A stretch of DNA of 64,000 nt, from positions 28,613 through 92,612 of the forward strand of contig VBEG01000022.1 in the NCBI GenBank assembly GCA_005882115.1, read 5' to 3'. The number at the start of each line of letters is the position of its first letter. Position 1 is the first letter of the stretch. This DNA is from Chloroflexota bacterium. GTDB taxonomy: Bacteria; Chloroflexota; Dormibacteria; Dormibacterales; Dormibacteraceae. The position numbers and the translations under genes are program-made. Of this stretch, positions 46,038-62,577 are shown piece by piece. The notes beneath the pieces were generated by a model. That model was given only the letters and a program-made list of their open reading frames with translations. It did no database searches and was not told where the DNA came from.

Positions 46038-46646
46038 ATGAGTATACCCAAATCCCATTACTTCGAAGCTCGCCCGGCGACCGCCTCGCGGCCGAGGACG
46101 GTGCGTCTGCGGCTGGGTGCGCTCGAACTCGCGCTGCAGGCCGACAGGGGGGTTTTCGGCTCCAAGGGGATCGACGCCGGGACGATGATCCTGCTCCGCG
46201 AGGCGCCGCCGCCGCCCCTGTCCGGCGATCTACTCGACCTGGGTAGCGGCTACGGGCCGATCGCCCTGGTCCTGGCCCGGCGAGCTCCCGAATCCCATGT
46301 CTGGGCGGTGGATGTCAATGAACGGGCGATCGAGCTGACGCGGGCGAACGCCGCCACGGCTCAGACCCCGAATGTCTCCGCCATGCCGCCCGAGCAGGTG
46401 CCCGACGGGCTTCGCTTCGACGCCATCTACTCGAACCCGCCCGTGCGGGTCGGCAAGGCGCCGCTCCACGACCTCCTGCTGACGTGGTTGCCGCGGCTGA
46501 AGCCGGGCGGGGCCGCCTACCTGGTCGTGCAGCGCAATCTGGGTTCCGACTCGCTGGCGAAGTGGCTGGGCGAGCAAGGTTTCGACGTGACGCGGCTCCG
46601 ATCGAAGAAGGGCTACCGCGTGCTCGAGGTCAAAGCCGCCTCTTAA
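46038..46646 (+). CDS. RsmC-like SAM-dependent methyltransferase
   Basis: 202 residues of a class I methyltransferase. The SAM-binding motif is [16 protein letters not shown], followed by [19 protein letters not shown]. The catalytic [10 protein letters not shown] (NPP motif) matches the RsmC/RlmG group that methylates guanine N2 in rRNA. RsmC proper has an extra N-terminal domain; this is the single-domain form common in Gram-positive-type bacteria. It is transcribed away from rpsL, from an overlapping control region. The target base is unproven. Confidence 0.85.
   Translation: MSIPKSHYFEARPATASRPRTVRLRLGALELALQADRGVFGSKGIDAGTMILLREAPPPPLSGDLLDLGSGYGPIALVLARRAPESHVWAVDVNERAIELTRANAATAQTPNVSAMPPEQVPDGLRFDAIYSNPPVRVGKAPLHDLLLTWLPRLKPGGAAYLVVQRNLGSDSLAKWLGEQGFDVTRLRSKKGYRVLEVKAAS
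46041..46046 (-). promoter_or_regulatory. -10 box (TATACT) of the rpsL/str promoter
   Basis: TATACT preceded by GGG on the minus strand gives a start site near 46034 and a leader of about 55 bases. The -35 region is weak (TTCGAA, 15 bases upstream). The box overlaps the first codons of the divergent methyltransferase gene. Confidence 0.5.
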
Positions 46647-46660
46647 CAGGCTGGGTGGGA

Positions 46661-46678
46661 GCGGTTTTTCGAAACCGC
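46661..46678. terminator. Hairpin between the convergent methyltransferase and oppF genes
   Basis: GCGGTTT faces AAACCGC over TTCG, with T-rich and A-rich halves on opposite strands. It lies just past the methyltransferase stop and could end transcription from either side. Confidence 0.5.
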
Positions 46679-46751
46679 CAAGCTCAACCCAGGTTCGGCC
46701 GGCGGGGGAGGGCCCGGCAAGAAGAAGGGAGGGCCCCAAGTCCGAGCAGGG

Positions 46752-47765
46752 CTAGAACTGACCCGCGAAATGGCACGCCGCCATCTGGTCCCGCGCCCCA
46801 TGCGCCTCGAGCGGCGGCTCCTGCTCGCTGCAGACGCCGGGCACCCTCGCTATCGGGCAACGCGGGTGGAACCGGCATCCCGACGGCGGGTTCACCGGCG
46901 ACGGGATCTCACCTTTCAACGTGATCGGCGCTCGGCTCATCTCCGCCACCGGGTCCGGGACAGGGATCGAGGATAGGAGCGCCTTCGTGTATGGATGCTG
47001 CGGCCGGTCGTAGATGTCCTTCCGGTCGGCCGTCTCAACGACCTTGCCCAGATACATGACTGCGATGCGGTCCGACAGGTGCCGCACCACGGCGAGGTCG
47101 TGGGCGATGAAAAGGTAGGTCAGCCGGAACTCGTGCTGCAGGTCCTGCAGCAGGTTGATGATCTGGGCCTGGATCGACACGTCCAGCGCCGAGACCGGCT
47201 CGTCGCACACGATGAAGGAGGGGTTCACCGCCAGCGCCCGCGCGATTCCGATCCGCTGTCGTTGGCCGCCGGAGAACTCGTGCGGGTAACGGTTGGTGAA
47301 GTTGGGGTTAAGGCCCACCAGCCGCAGCAGTTCCTGTACACGGCGCCGCCGCTCCTTGAAGGTTCCTACCGCGTAGTTGTCGAGTGGCTCCTGCAGGATG
47401 TCGCCGACCGTCATGCGCGGGTCGAGCGACGCATACGGGTCCTGGAAGATCATCTGCATCTTCCGGCGCACCCGTCGCAGAGCGCCACCGCGCAGCCGCG
47501 TGATGTCCTGCCCGTCGAGCATGATCGAACCCGCGGTTGCCGGCAGCAGTCCCGTAACGAGTCTCGCCAGGGTCGACTTACCGCAGCCTGACTCGCCGAC
47601 CAGGCCCAACGTCTCTCCGCGCCTGATCTCGAGGTCGACGCCGTCCACGGCGCGTACGGACAGACCCGAGAAACCACCGACCGGGAAGTGCTTGTAGGCG
47701 GCCTTGATCCGGAGCAGCACGGGATCCTGCCGGACCGCGGTAATCGACGCGGGCTCAGCCGCCAA
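46752..47765 (-). CDS. oppF: Oligopeptide ABC transporter ATPase, OppF/DppF type
   Basis: 337 residues. Walker [10 protein letters not shown], signature [15 protein letters not shown] and Walker [13 protein letters not shown] are intact. The C-terminal oligo_HPY domain has [13 protein letters not shown] and a third Cys in GVCSEQEPP, likely an Fe-S or zinc site. It pairs with OppD to drive peptide import. It overlaps oppD by 11 bases and ends the operon. Confidence 0.93.
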   Translation of the reverse strand: MAAEPASITAVRQDPVLLRIKAAYKHFPVGGFSGLSVRAVDGVDLEIRRGETLGLVGESGCGKSTLARLVTGLLPATAGSIMLDGQDITRLRGGALRRVRRKMQMIFQDPYASLDPRMTVGDILQEPLDNYAVGTFKERRRRVQELLRLVGLNPNFTNRYPHEFSGGQRQRIGIARALAVNPSFIVCDEPVSALDVSIQAQIINLLQDLQHEFRLTYLFIAHDLAVVRHLSDRIAVMYLGKVVETADRKDIYDRPQHPYTKALLSSIPVPDPVAEMSRAPITLKGEIPSPVNPPSGCRFHPRCPIARVPGVCSEQEPPLEAHGARDQMAACHFAGQF

Positions 47766-48837
47766 TGGTCCCCCCCAGCTCGGCGGTCGGGGCCTTCAGC
47801 TTCTCGGCGGCCTCCTTCGAGAGCGCGCTCTGCTTGGCAGCGTCGATGTCGTCCTGCTTGACGTTCCGCATCAAAACCCAGCACCGTGCCACCTGGTTCG
47901 TCGCCACTTCGCCCAGCGGAGGCTCAGGCTCGTCCTTGCACTTGTCGATCACGAAGGGGCAGCGGGGGTGGAACTTGCAACCTGGGGGCGAATGCGAGAG
48001 GTCGGGCGGCAGTCCCTTGATCGACACGAGCCTGTCCTTGCGCGCCTCGTCGACGCGGGGGACCGAGCGGAGGAGCGACCAGGTGTACGGGTGCTGCGGA
48101 CTCTTGAAGATCTGCTCGACCGGACCCTCTTCGACGATCCGGCCGGCGTACATCACGATGATCCGCTGGCACAGGCTCGCAACCAGCGCCATGTTGTGCG
48201 TGATCAGCATCATCGCGGTGTTCAGCTCGCGGTTGAGCTGCTTCATCAGCTGGATGATCTGGGCCTGGACCGTGACGTCAAGGGCCGTGGTCGGCTCGTC
48301 GGCGATCAGCAGGTCGGGTTCGTTGGAAAGACCCATCGCGATCATCGCCCGCTGACGCATGCCGCCGGAGAACTGATGCGGGTAGTCCTTGACGCGCGAT
48401 TCGGCGGCCGGCACTCGCACCCGCTTCAGGAGCTCGATGACACGTCCTCGGGCGAGGGTTTCCGTGAAGCGCTCGTGCGCCGTCATGGCCTCCTCGATCT
48501 GGCTCCCGATCCTGGTGACCGGGTTCAGCGAGGTCATGGGGTCCTGGAAGATCATCGCGACGTCGTTGCCGCGGAAGTCGCGGATCTCCTCATCCGTCAT
48601 CTTGGTGACGTCTTTACCGCGGAACAGGATCCTGCCGGACATGATCTTGCCCGGGTCGGGCAAGAGTCGGAGGATGGAGAGTGCCGTCATCGTCTTGCCG
48701 CAACCGGACTCCCCGACGACGCCGAGCGTCTCGCCGGCGTCGACGTGGAAGGTCACACCGTCGACTGCGTGGACGACACCCCGCGTCGTGAAGAACTGTG
48801 TGCGGAGATCCTCGACTTGAAGCAGCGGCTGTGCCAA
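47755..48837 (-). CDS. oppD: Oligopeptide ABC transporter ATPase, OppD/DppD type
   Basis: 360 residues. Walker [10 protein letters not shown], signature [15 protein letters not shown] and Walker [13 protein letters not shown] are present. The oligo_HPY region [12 protein letters not shown] is followed by a ~40-residue polar tail. It is the second ATPase of the heterodimer. Confidence 0.93.
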   Translation of the reverse strand: MAQPLLQVEDLRTQFFTTRGVVHAVDGVTFHVDAGETLGVVGESGCGKTMTALSILRLLPDPGKIMSGRILFRGKDVTKMTDEEIRDFRGNDVAMIFQDPMTSLNPVTRIGSQIEEAMTAHERFTETLARGRVIELLKRVRVPAAESRVKDYPHQFSGGMRQRAMIAMGLSNEPDLLIADEPTTALDVTVQAQIIQLMKQLNRELNTAMMLITHNMALVASLCQRIIVMYAGRIVEEGPVEQIFKSPQHPYTWSLLRSVPRVDEARKDRLVSIKGLPPDLSHSPPGCKFHPRCPFVIDKCKDEPEPPLGEVATNQVARCWVLMRNVKQDDIDAAKQSALSKEAAEKLKAPTAELGGTIGG

Positions 48838-48845
48838 TAGAAACG

Positions 48846-49760
48846 CTATCGCCGCATGCGGGGGTCGAGGGCGTCGCGCAGGCCGTCACCGATGAATGAG
48901 AAGGCGAGCAGCGTGAACCCAATCGCCAGGGCCGGGAAAACTACCGAGGTCGGGTTGGCGTAGACCGCCTCGTAGCCGTCGAACACCATCTGGCCCCAGG
49001 TCGGTGTTGGCGGTTGGATGCCGACCCCGAGGAAGCTGAGGACCGCCTCGAGAAAAATCGCCTGTGGAATGCCGAACGTGAGGGTCACGATGATCGGGCC
49101 CAGGGAGTTGGGTAGGAGGTGCTTGATGATGAGCTTGAGTGGCGGTGACCCAGACGACCTCGCAGCCTCGATGAATTCCTTTTCCTTTATCGACAGCACC
49201 TGTCCGCGGACCAGGCGCGCAAGTCCTACCCAGTTCACCAGCGCAATCGCGCCGAAGATAGTCAGCAGGTTAGGTTTGAAAACCGAGACCACTACCAGCA
49301 CGAAGAGCAGGTCTGGGAATGCGTACCAGATGTCGGTGAACCGCATCAGCAGATTGTCGATGCGGCCACCAAAATAGCCGGCGGCAAGCCCAATCGCCAG
49401 CCCGATGGGCAGGATGATGCCCTGTACCAGGATCCCGACCGAGAGCGAGATCCGGCTTCCGAACAGCAACCGGCTGAGGGTGTCTCGGCCCAGCTCGTCC
49501 GAGCCAAGAAGGAACCCCGCCTGACCAGGGGCGGCCTCGATATATTGCACGTTCTGCTTCACTGGGTTCTGGAGGATCCCGAGCTGGACCAGCAGCGGGC
49601 AGAGAAAGGCGATCAGCACCAGAATGAGAACAAGCGCCGCTCCAGCGACTGCAAGGCGGTTGCGCCGGAAACGCTGCCAGGCATCAGTCCATAGGCCGAT
49701 CTGGGTCTCGGCGACCTCCCACTCGACCAGCTGCTCGACCGCGACCGCCGGCACCGCCAC
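48846..49760 (-). CDS. oppC: Oligopeptide ABC transporter permease, OppC/DppC type
   Basis: 304 residues. A cytosolic lead of ~35 residues precedes six membrane helices. The ATPase-coupling EAA loop is EAARSSGSPPLKLIIKHLLP near 205. The C-terminal GDGLRDALDPRMRR is the usual end of DppC proteins. It starts one base after oppB ends. Confidence 0.92.
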   Translation of the reverse strand: MAVPAVAVEQLVEWEVAETQIGLWTDAWQRFRRNRLAVAGAALVLILVLIAFLCPLLVQLGILQNPVKQNVQYIEAAPGQAGFLLGSDELGRDTLSRLLFGSRISLSVGILVQGIILPIGLAIGLAAGYFGGRIDNLLMRFTDIWYAFPDLLFVLVVVSVFKPNLLTIFGAIALVNWVGLARLVRGQVLSIKEKEFIEAARSSGSPPLKLIIKHLLPNSLGPIIVTLTFGIPQAIFLEAVLSFLGVGIQPPTPTWGQMVFDGYEAVYANPTSVVFPALAIGFTLLAFSFIGDGLRDALDPRMRR

Positions 49761-50789
49761 CTACGTAAGCCTCACGCGCGGATCGATGAAGACATAGGCG
49801 ACGTCGACCACCAGGTTGGCGACCGCGATGATGACCGAGAAAAGCACGGTGGTGCCGAGGATCATCGGGTAGTCTCGTGATGAGACCGCCACCACGAAAG
49901 CTCGTCCGATGCCAGGGATGTTGAACACCGTCTCTACAATCACCGAGCCGGTTACCAGGAACGCGAAGGTGGGGCCAAGTGTGGTCACGACCGGGATCAG
50001 CGAGTTCTTCAAGATGTGCCTGATGACAACCAACCGCTCCGGCAGGCCTTTCGCCCAAGCGGTCCGAACGAAGTCCTGGCGGATCGTGTCCAGGGTGCTG
50101 GCTCGTGTCAGACGGGCGGTGTAAGCGATCGGCAGCAGTGAGAGCGTAATGACCGGCATGATCAGGTGAGAGTCAAGGCCAAAATCGGCCGACGGGAGGA
50201 AGAAGTTGCCATCCGTGGCCTTGTAGAGCACGACCGAGAAGACGACGACCATCAAGGCCCCGATTACGAAATTCGGGAATGAGGCAGCGAAAGTTGCGAA
50301 ACCCATCGTGATGTAGTCCACGCGGGTGTTCTGTCGCAAAGCAGCAACCACACCGAGACTTATTCCGACTGGAACGATCAGAAGAAACGCCAGAAAGCCG
50401 ATGGTCGCTGTGTATGGCCAACCGCCGCCGATGAGAGTGACCACGCTCTTGCCTTCGTACTGGTACGAAAGGCCGAAGTCGAAGTGGATGACGTTCCAGA
50501 GGTAAAGCTTGAACTGCTCGGTCTCTGGTTTGTCCAGGCCGTACTTGATGTTGAGGTTGTTCATGACCGCCTGCGACAGCTGGCGGCCCCCAGTCCTATC
50601 CCACGGGCTTCCCGGGGCCAGATGCATGAGCACAAAAGTGATAAGAATCACGAAGAAGACGATCGGCACCATCCACAGGATTCGCTTACCCACGAAGATG
50701 GCGAGGCTGCCGCCCCTGCTGCCTGCCAGCTGTGACATTCGCAACGGCAGAAGGGCGCCCCGACCGGAGCGCCCTTCGCTTATTGCCAT
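49761..50789 (-). CDS. oppB: Oligopeptide ABC transporter permease, OppB/DppB type
   Basis: 342 residues. The first helix is FVGKRILWMVPIVFFVILIT, six helices follow in all, and the coupling loop is RTAWAKGLPERLVVIRHILK. The end VVDVAYVFIDPRVRLT is typical. A ~28-residue Arg/Gly lead precedes the first helix. It follows the binding-protein gene by seven bases. Confidence 0.92.
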   Translation of the reverse strand: MAISEGRSGRGALLPLRMSQLAGSRGGSLAIFVGKRILWMVPIVFFVILITFVLMHLAPGSPWDRTGGRQLSQAVMNNLNIKYGLDKPETEQFKLYLWNVIHFDFGLSYQYEGKSVVTLIGGGWPYTATIGFLAFLLIVPVGISLGVVAALRQNTRVDYITMGFATFAASFPNFVIGALMVVVFSVVLYKATDGNFFLPSADFGLDSHLIMPVITLSLLPIAYTARLTRASTLDTIRQDFVRTAWAKGLPERLVVIRHILKNSLIPVVTTLGPTFAFLVTGSVIVETVFNIPGIGRAFVVAVSSRDYPMILGTTVLFSVIIAVANLVVDVAYVFIDPRVRLT

Positions 50790-50796
50790 TTAACTT

Positions 50797-52533
50797 CTAG
50801 TGCGTCGTGATGTACACGTCGTGCCAGTAGAAGGAGCCGACCAGAAACTGATCGTCTATTGCAGTGGATTTGACATTGGCCACCCACGGCTGTATGAGAT
50901 CGTACTCGGCGTCCTGGTAAAGCATGCCGATGGCAGCCTGGTCGATCATGATCTTGTGAGCCGCGGCGTAGTCCTTATTGCGTTGTGCCTGATCGACTCC
51001 GGCGTCTGCCTTCTTGACTAGCTCGTCGAAGCCGTCCAATTTGGCGCAGCCCCAGTTGAGGGAATGGCACGCGCCAGTAGTGTAGTTGTCGAACCAGTCC
51101 TGCTGGTCCGGATAATCGGCGCCCCACCCGTCGGGACCATAGAGATCGAAATCCCCCTTGCGGAGGTAGCGACTGGTGGTGGTCTTGCTGTCGACGACAT
51201 CCAGCTGGATGTTAAGCCCCAGGTTGGTATTCCACTGGTCGACGATGAACTGGTTGATCGTCTTGTTTCCCGTGGTGTTGCGCGTCAGCAGCTTGAACTT
51301 GTTGAGGTCCGCTGCAGTCACGCCCGCGTCCGCCAGCAGCTTCTTCGCCGCCGCCGGGTCGAAGCTTTGTACCTTGTTCGATTCGTCATATCCGGCCATG
51401 CCCTTGGGGATATAGCTCAGTGTCGGCGTGCCAACACCGTGCAGCACGTTGTTGACGAGACTGTTGCGGTCGATCGACTTGGCGAACGCCATGCGCACCT
51501 TGGGGTTGTCTAGGGGTGGCCTTTGGGCATTGGCCACCATCCACCAGGTGCCCAGCCTGGGATACAGATTCGCCTGTTTGCTTAGTTTGGGATCGCCACG
51601 CACGACGGTGACATCGGCTAGTGGGACTCCGATCATGTCGAGAGCACCGGTCTGGTACTTGGAGTACGCCGTGTTGCCGTCTTCGATGAAGTATTCGATC
51701 ACTTGCTGGAGCTTCGCCGGCCCACCCCAGTAGTACGGATTGGGGACGAGGGTGACGTGATCCTTGGGCGCGATCTCGGAGATCTTGAAAACGCCATTGC
51801 CGATTATCGTCGCGGCGTTGTTAGCCCACATCAGGGCCTTGGTGGGGTCGTTGGATGGGAATGCCCCGCCAGCAGCCTGCTCGACAACATCCTTGCGAAT
51901 CGGAGCCGCGAGCCACAGGGTCACGACCCATTTGAAATACCCGGCGGGGTGATCGAGCTTGATCACGAATGTGCTGGGATCGGGTGCGGAGAGGCCAAGT
52001 CCAGAGACGAAGCCATCGATATCCTTGACGCTGCTCTTCGAGCTGAAATCGCCCCAATGTGTGGCACCGGCGATAACGCTGTCGAAATATGGGTCGACGT
52101 AGCCAGCAGCTAGGGCAGGGTTGAGCAAGTGCTGATAGCCATAGACCCAGTCGCTTGCGGTCACCGGCTTGCCATCGCTCCACTTGGCATTCGGCTGCAG
52201 GTGGAATGTGTACGTCAGTCCGTCTGACGAGATGTCGTAGCTCTTGGCAGCGGCGGCTTGCACGTCGCTGCCATCAGCCTTGGGCTTGAGCAAGGCTTCG
52301 AAGACCTGGCGGCCGACACCCGCCTCATATGAGTAGGTCTGCTGAGTGGGGTCGTAACTGTTCGGCTCGGTGCGGTCGTTGACACGGAGAATTTGCTTGT
52401 CAGGTGGAGCGGGGTTTGCGCTGGTACTTCCGCCCCCACCACAGCCAACCAGGAACACCCCGGCGGTCGCGAGCGACAACGCACGGCGAATGGTTAACCG
52501 TGAATGCATACGCGTCTTACCTCTCAGACTCAT
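50797..52533 (-). CDS. oppA: Peptide-binding lipoprotein, SBP family 5 (first copy)
   Basis: 578 residues. A lipoprotein signal ends in LVGC, with Cys31 as the lipidation site, followed by a Gly/Ser linker. The mature protein has SBP_bac_5 hallmarks: TYSYEAGVGRQVFEALLKP and YTFHLQPNAKWSDGKPVTA. ATG 52533 has an AAGG ribosome site seven bases upstream; ATG 52509 is an alternative. It is the first gene of the oppABCDF-type operon, with its own promoter. Confidence 0.92.
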   Translation of the reverse strand: MSLRGKTRMHSRLTIRRALSLATAGVFLVGCGGGGSTSANPAPPDKQILRVNDRTEPNSYDPTQQTYSYEAGVGRQVFEALLKPKADGSDVQAAAAKSYDISSDGLTYTFHLQPNAKWSDGKPVTASDWVYGYQHLLNPALAAGYVDPYFDSVIAGATHWGDFSSKSSVKDIDGFVSGLGLSAPDPSTFVIKLDHPAGYFKWVVTLWLAAPIRKDVVEQAAGGAFPSNDPTKALMWANNAATIIGNGVFKISEIAPKDHVTLVPNPYYWGGPAKLQQVIEYFIEDGNTAYSKYQTGALDMIGVPLADVTVVRGDPKLSKQANLYPRLGTWWMVANAQRPPLDNPKVRMAFAKSIDRNSLVNNVLHGVGTPTLSYIPKGMAGYDESNKVQSFDPAAAKKLLADAGVTAADLNKFKLLTRNTTGNKTINQFIVDQWNTNLGLNIQLDVVDSKTTTSRYLRKGDFDLYGPDGWGADYPDQQDWFDNYTTGACHSLNWGCAKLDGFDELVKKADAGVDQAQRNKDYAAAHKIMIDQAAIGMLYQDAEYDLIQPWVANVKSTAIDDQFLVGSFYWHDVYITTH

Positions 52534-52621
52534 CCTGCAGCCTTCTTCCCGGCGGCCGAACCGGGGCGAGAGTGCGCCGGCAGCAGGTCTTACTCACAGC
52601 CACTCTTGCGGGCCACTTTGA

Positions 52622-52651
52622 ATTCTGTTGTGCGTGGCTAACAAGTGTCAA
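52622..52651 (-). promoter_or_regulatory. Promoter of the opp operon
   Basis: A perfect -35 TTGACA (52651-52646) and a -10 CAGAAT (52627-52622) are 18 bases apart on the minus strand, about 90 bases upstream of the oppA start. It lies in the 165-base gap between the two binding-protein genes. Confidence 0.65.
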
Positions 52652-52698
52652 GTTTTGAGCACAAGAAGCAGACGAACAGGTGTTTGGAGCGCGCCGGC

Positions 52699-54354
52699 TC
52701 AGTGGGGCGCAATCGACAGCCCCGCCGGCGCCAAGGCCCCGGGCCACTCGTCGACCGGTGAGTTGACAAGGCCCCGCACGTACGGCTGGACGAGATACCA
52801 GGTCACCGTTTGGGCGAGGAACACGACAGGCGCCTCGCCGACGAGCATCGACTGCGCCTGCAGGTATTCCTGGTCGCGCCGCGTGGGCTGTGTATCCGTC
52901 CGGGCGACGCTCACGAAGTTGTCGTACTGCGGGTTCTGCCAGAACGCGATGTTGTTCGAGCTGGTCGTTAGAAAGAGGTCGTACCAGTCGGCCGGGTCGG
53001 GATAGTCGGCCGTCCAGCCCCTCGGCCCGGTGATCTGGAACTGTCCCGCCTCGACGCGCGAGGAGAGAGTGTTGGGGTCGAGCGCCTGGAGGTTGAGCTC
53101 GATCCCAAGGTTCGTCTTCAGCTGGTCGTGCACGAATTTGGCCGTCGCCTTGGCGAAGTCGGACGACTGGTCGTACGCGTAGGTCAGCGATACCTGCTTG
53201 GCCGAAAGCCCCGAGGCGGCGAGCGACGCGCGCGCTTGAGCGACGTCGAATTTCTGGGAGGTCAGGTTCGGCGAGTAGCCATGCATGCCTTTCGGGATGA
53301 AGGTTTGCGCAGGGGCGGCCTCGCCCTCGAATACCTGCGCGACGAACGCGTTGCGGTCGATCGCCTGCGAGATGGCCTGCCGGACCCTCAGGTTGTTGAG
53401 CGGCGGCGAGTTGACGCGGAAGACGATCCAGAACACGGTGAGGTTCGGCGTCTTGACGAGCCGGCGGTTGAGCGCCGAGTCACTGCTCACCGACGAGGCC
53501 TGCGCCGGCTGCACCGACATCTCGTCGAGCTCGCCGTTCTTGTACTTCGTCAGCGCCACCGCGCCGTCGTTGACGATCATGAAATCGATGCGCACCAACG
53601 ACGGCTTTGGGCCCCAGTAGTTGGGATTGCGCTCGACCCGGATGTGATCGTTCTTCACCATCTCGGTCACCCGGTACGGGCCGTTGGTGACAAACGTCTC
53701 CGGGGCCGTGGCCCACTTGTCGCCGCTCGTCGCCACGACGTCCTTGCGAATCGGCGCGGAAGCGGGCATCGCGGCAAGCCAGATGAACGCGGGATCCGGA
53801 TGCGCGAGCTGGACCTGGAACGTGAAGTCGTCGACCGACTTCAAGCCAAGCGTCTTCAGCGCGGTGTCGATCGTGGCCTTGTCGCGCTGCGGGTCCATCA
53901 GCGAGACCTTCTCACCATTGAGCACAGCGTCGGCGAAGAGGGTTTCGTTCGGCGCCGCCAGTCGCGGGTCGATCAGGCGCTGCCAGGCGTAGACAAAGTC
54001 CTGCGCCTTGACCGCGGTCCCGTCCCAATACTTGGCGGCGGTCCGCAGGTGGAAGACGTAGGCCGTCCCGGAGCTGTTCACCTCGTAGCTCTGCGCCGCG
54101 GCCGGCTCCACACCGCTCAGGTCTGCCTTGGGCTTGAGCAACGGCTCGGCGACAGCGCGCAGCAACGCCGTCTCGTAGGTGTACTGCGTTTGGCCGGGGT
54201 CGAGCGATGCGGGTTGGTCCTCGAGCTGCACCCGCAGCACCTGGTCCTTCGCGAGCTTCGGCCCGACCGTGACGCCGCTATCACAGGCGGTCGCGACTGT
54301 TGTGATCGCGATCACGGCGCCAATGGCGCGCCAGAACCTTGAGCCTGGAGTCAC
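52699..54354 (-). CDS. Peptide-binding lipoprotein, SBP family 5 (second copy)
   Basis: 551 residues. The signal peptide ends in VATAC, with Cys24 lipidated. TQYTYETALLRAVAEPLLKP and YVFHLRTAAKYWDGTAVKA parallel the downstream copy, so the two are likely old duplicates with diverged ligand sites. It stands upstream of the opp promoter and may be made separately, giving one transporter two receptors. The GTG start is supported by the signal peptide. Confidence 0.9.
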   Translation of the reverse strand: MTPGSRFWRAIGAVIAITTVATACDSGVTVGPKLAKDQVLRVQLEDQPASLDPGQTQYTYETALLRAVAEPLLKPKADLSGVEPAAAQSYEVNSSGTAYVFHLRTAAKYWDGTAVKAQDFVYAWQRLIDPRLAAPNETLFADAVLNGEKVSLMDPQRDKATIDTALKTLGLKSVDDFTFQVQLAHPDPAFIWLAAMPASAPIRKDVVATSGDKWATAPETFVTNGPYRVTEMVKNDHIRVERNPNYWGPKPSLVRIDFMIVNDGAVALTKYKNGELDEMSVQPAQASSVSSDSALNRRLVKTPNLTVFWIVFRVNSPPLNNLRVRQAISQAIDRNAFVAQVFEGEAAPAQTFIPKGMHGYSPNLTSQKFDVAQARASLAASGLSAKQVSLTYAYDQSSDFAKATAKFVHDQLKTNLGIELNLQALDPNTLSSRVEAGQFQITGPRGWTADYPDPADWYDLFLTTSSNNIAFWQNPQYDNFVSVARTDTQPTRRDQEYLQAQSMLVGEAPVVFLAQTVTWYLVQPYVRGLVNSPVDEWPGALAPAGLSIAPH

Positions 54355-54402
54355 GCCCTCATCTTAAGTAGTCGGTAGGAACCCTTAGGTTTCCTTCCGT
54401 GG

Positions 54403-54441
54403 TGCAAAACAAAAGGGAGCAACCCTGGCGGGCGCCCCCTT
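54403..54441 (-). terminator. Probable Rho-independent terminator after rpoC
   Basis: On the minus strand, AAGGGGGC pairs imperfectly with GCTCCCTT across the intervening GC-rich bases, followed by TTTTGTTTT. It lies ~40 bases past the rpoC stop and ~50 bases before the second binding-protein gene. Confidence 0.6.
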
Positions 54442-54481
54442 GTGCACGTAGGTTGACTTTACCCTAAACCGGGTCGGTTAT

Positions 54482-58720
<4,239 letters not shown>

Positions 58721-58773
58721 CCTTTTTCCTCTTCTTCCTTATCTATCTATGTGGCTACGACTATTCGGCGGAA

Positions 58774-58800
58774 CCTCGCGAAATCTTCGATTTCGCGAGG
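58774..58800. repeat. 12-bp hairpin in the rpoB-rpoC gap
   Basis: CCTCGCGAAATC faces GATTTCGCGAGG over TTC, a perfect stem. The core AAATC/GATTT is shared with the rplC-rplD hairpin. It is flanked by a near-direct repeat of ATTCGGCGGAA (58763 and 58834). Confidence 0.7.
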
Positions 58801-58831
58801 ACTCCGTCTTGGTTGAATGACGGATTCCGCC

Positions 58832-62371
<3,540 letters not shown>

Positions 62372-62447
62372 TTCGGTTCTCCTTCCAGGAAAAAGGGCGC
62401 GCTCAGTTAGAGGGCTTCGTGAGCGGCCGGGACGTGCACAAACGGCG

Positions 62448-62453
62448 AGTATA
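62448..62453 (-). promoter_or_regulatory. -10 box (TATACT), proximal rpoBC promoter
   Basis: TATACT on the minus strand lies ~76 bases upstream of the rpoB ATG. It is the same hexamer as in front of rpsL. The -35 is weak. A small GGGG/CCCC hairpin lies just upstream. Confidence 0.45.
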
Positions 62454-62525
62454 CGACAGATTACCCCTCTTTAGGGGCGCTTAAACAGGACCAGGTGGAA
62501 GGCCGCCTGGCCGAGGTTTCCGGGC

Positions 62526-62531
62526 ACTATA
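62526..62531 (-). promoter_or_regulatory. -10 box (TATAGT), distal rpoBC promoter
   Basis: TATAGT on the minus strand lies ~154 bases upstream of rpoB, with a poor -35 (TGGCGA) at 17 bases. With the proximal box it suggests two start sites for rpoBC. Confidence 0.4.
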
Positions 62532-62564
62532 CCACCGGTCGGGCCAGATCGCCACAGTCTCCGT

Positions 62565-62570
62565 TAGCCT
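62565..62570 (+). promoter_or_regulatory. -10 box (TAGCCT) for a leaderless aminotransferase transcript
   Basis: TAGCCT fits TAnnnT and ends seven bases before ATG 62578, the same geometry as in front of erpA. No ribosome site is present. Confidence 0.4.
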
Positions 62571-62577
62571 GTCGGTG

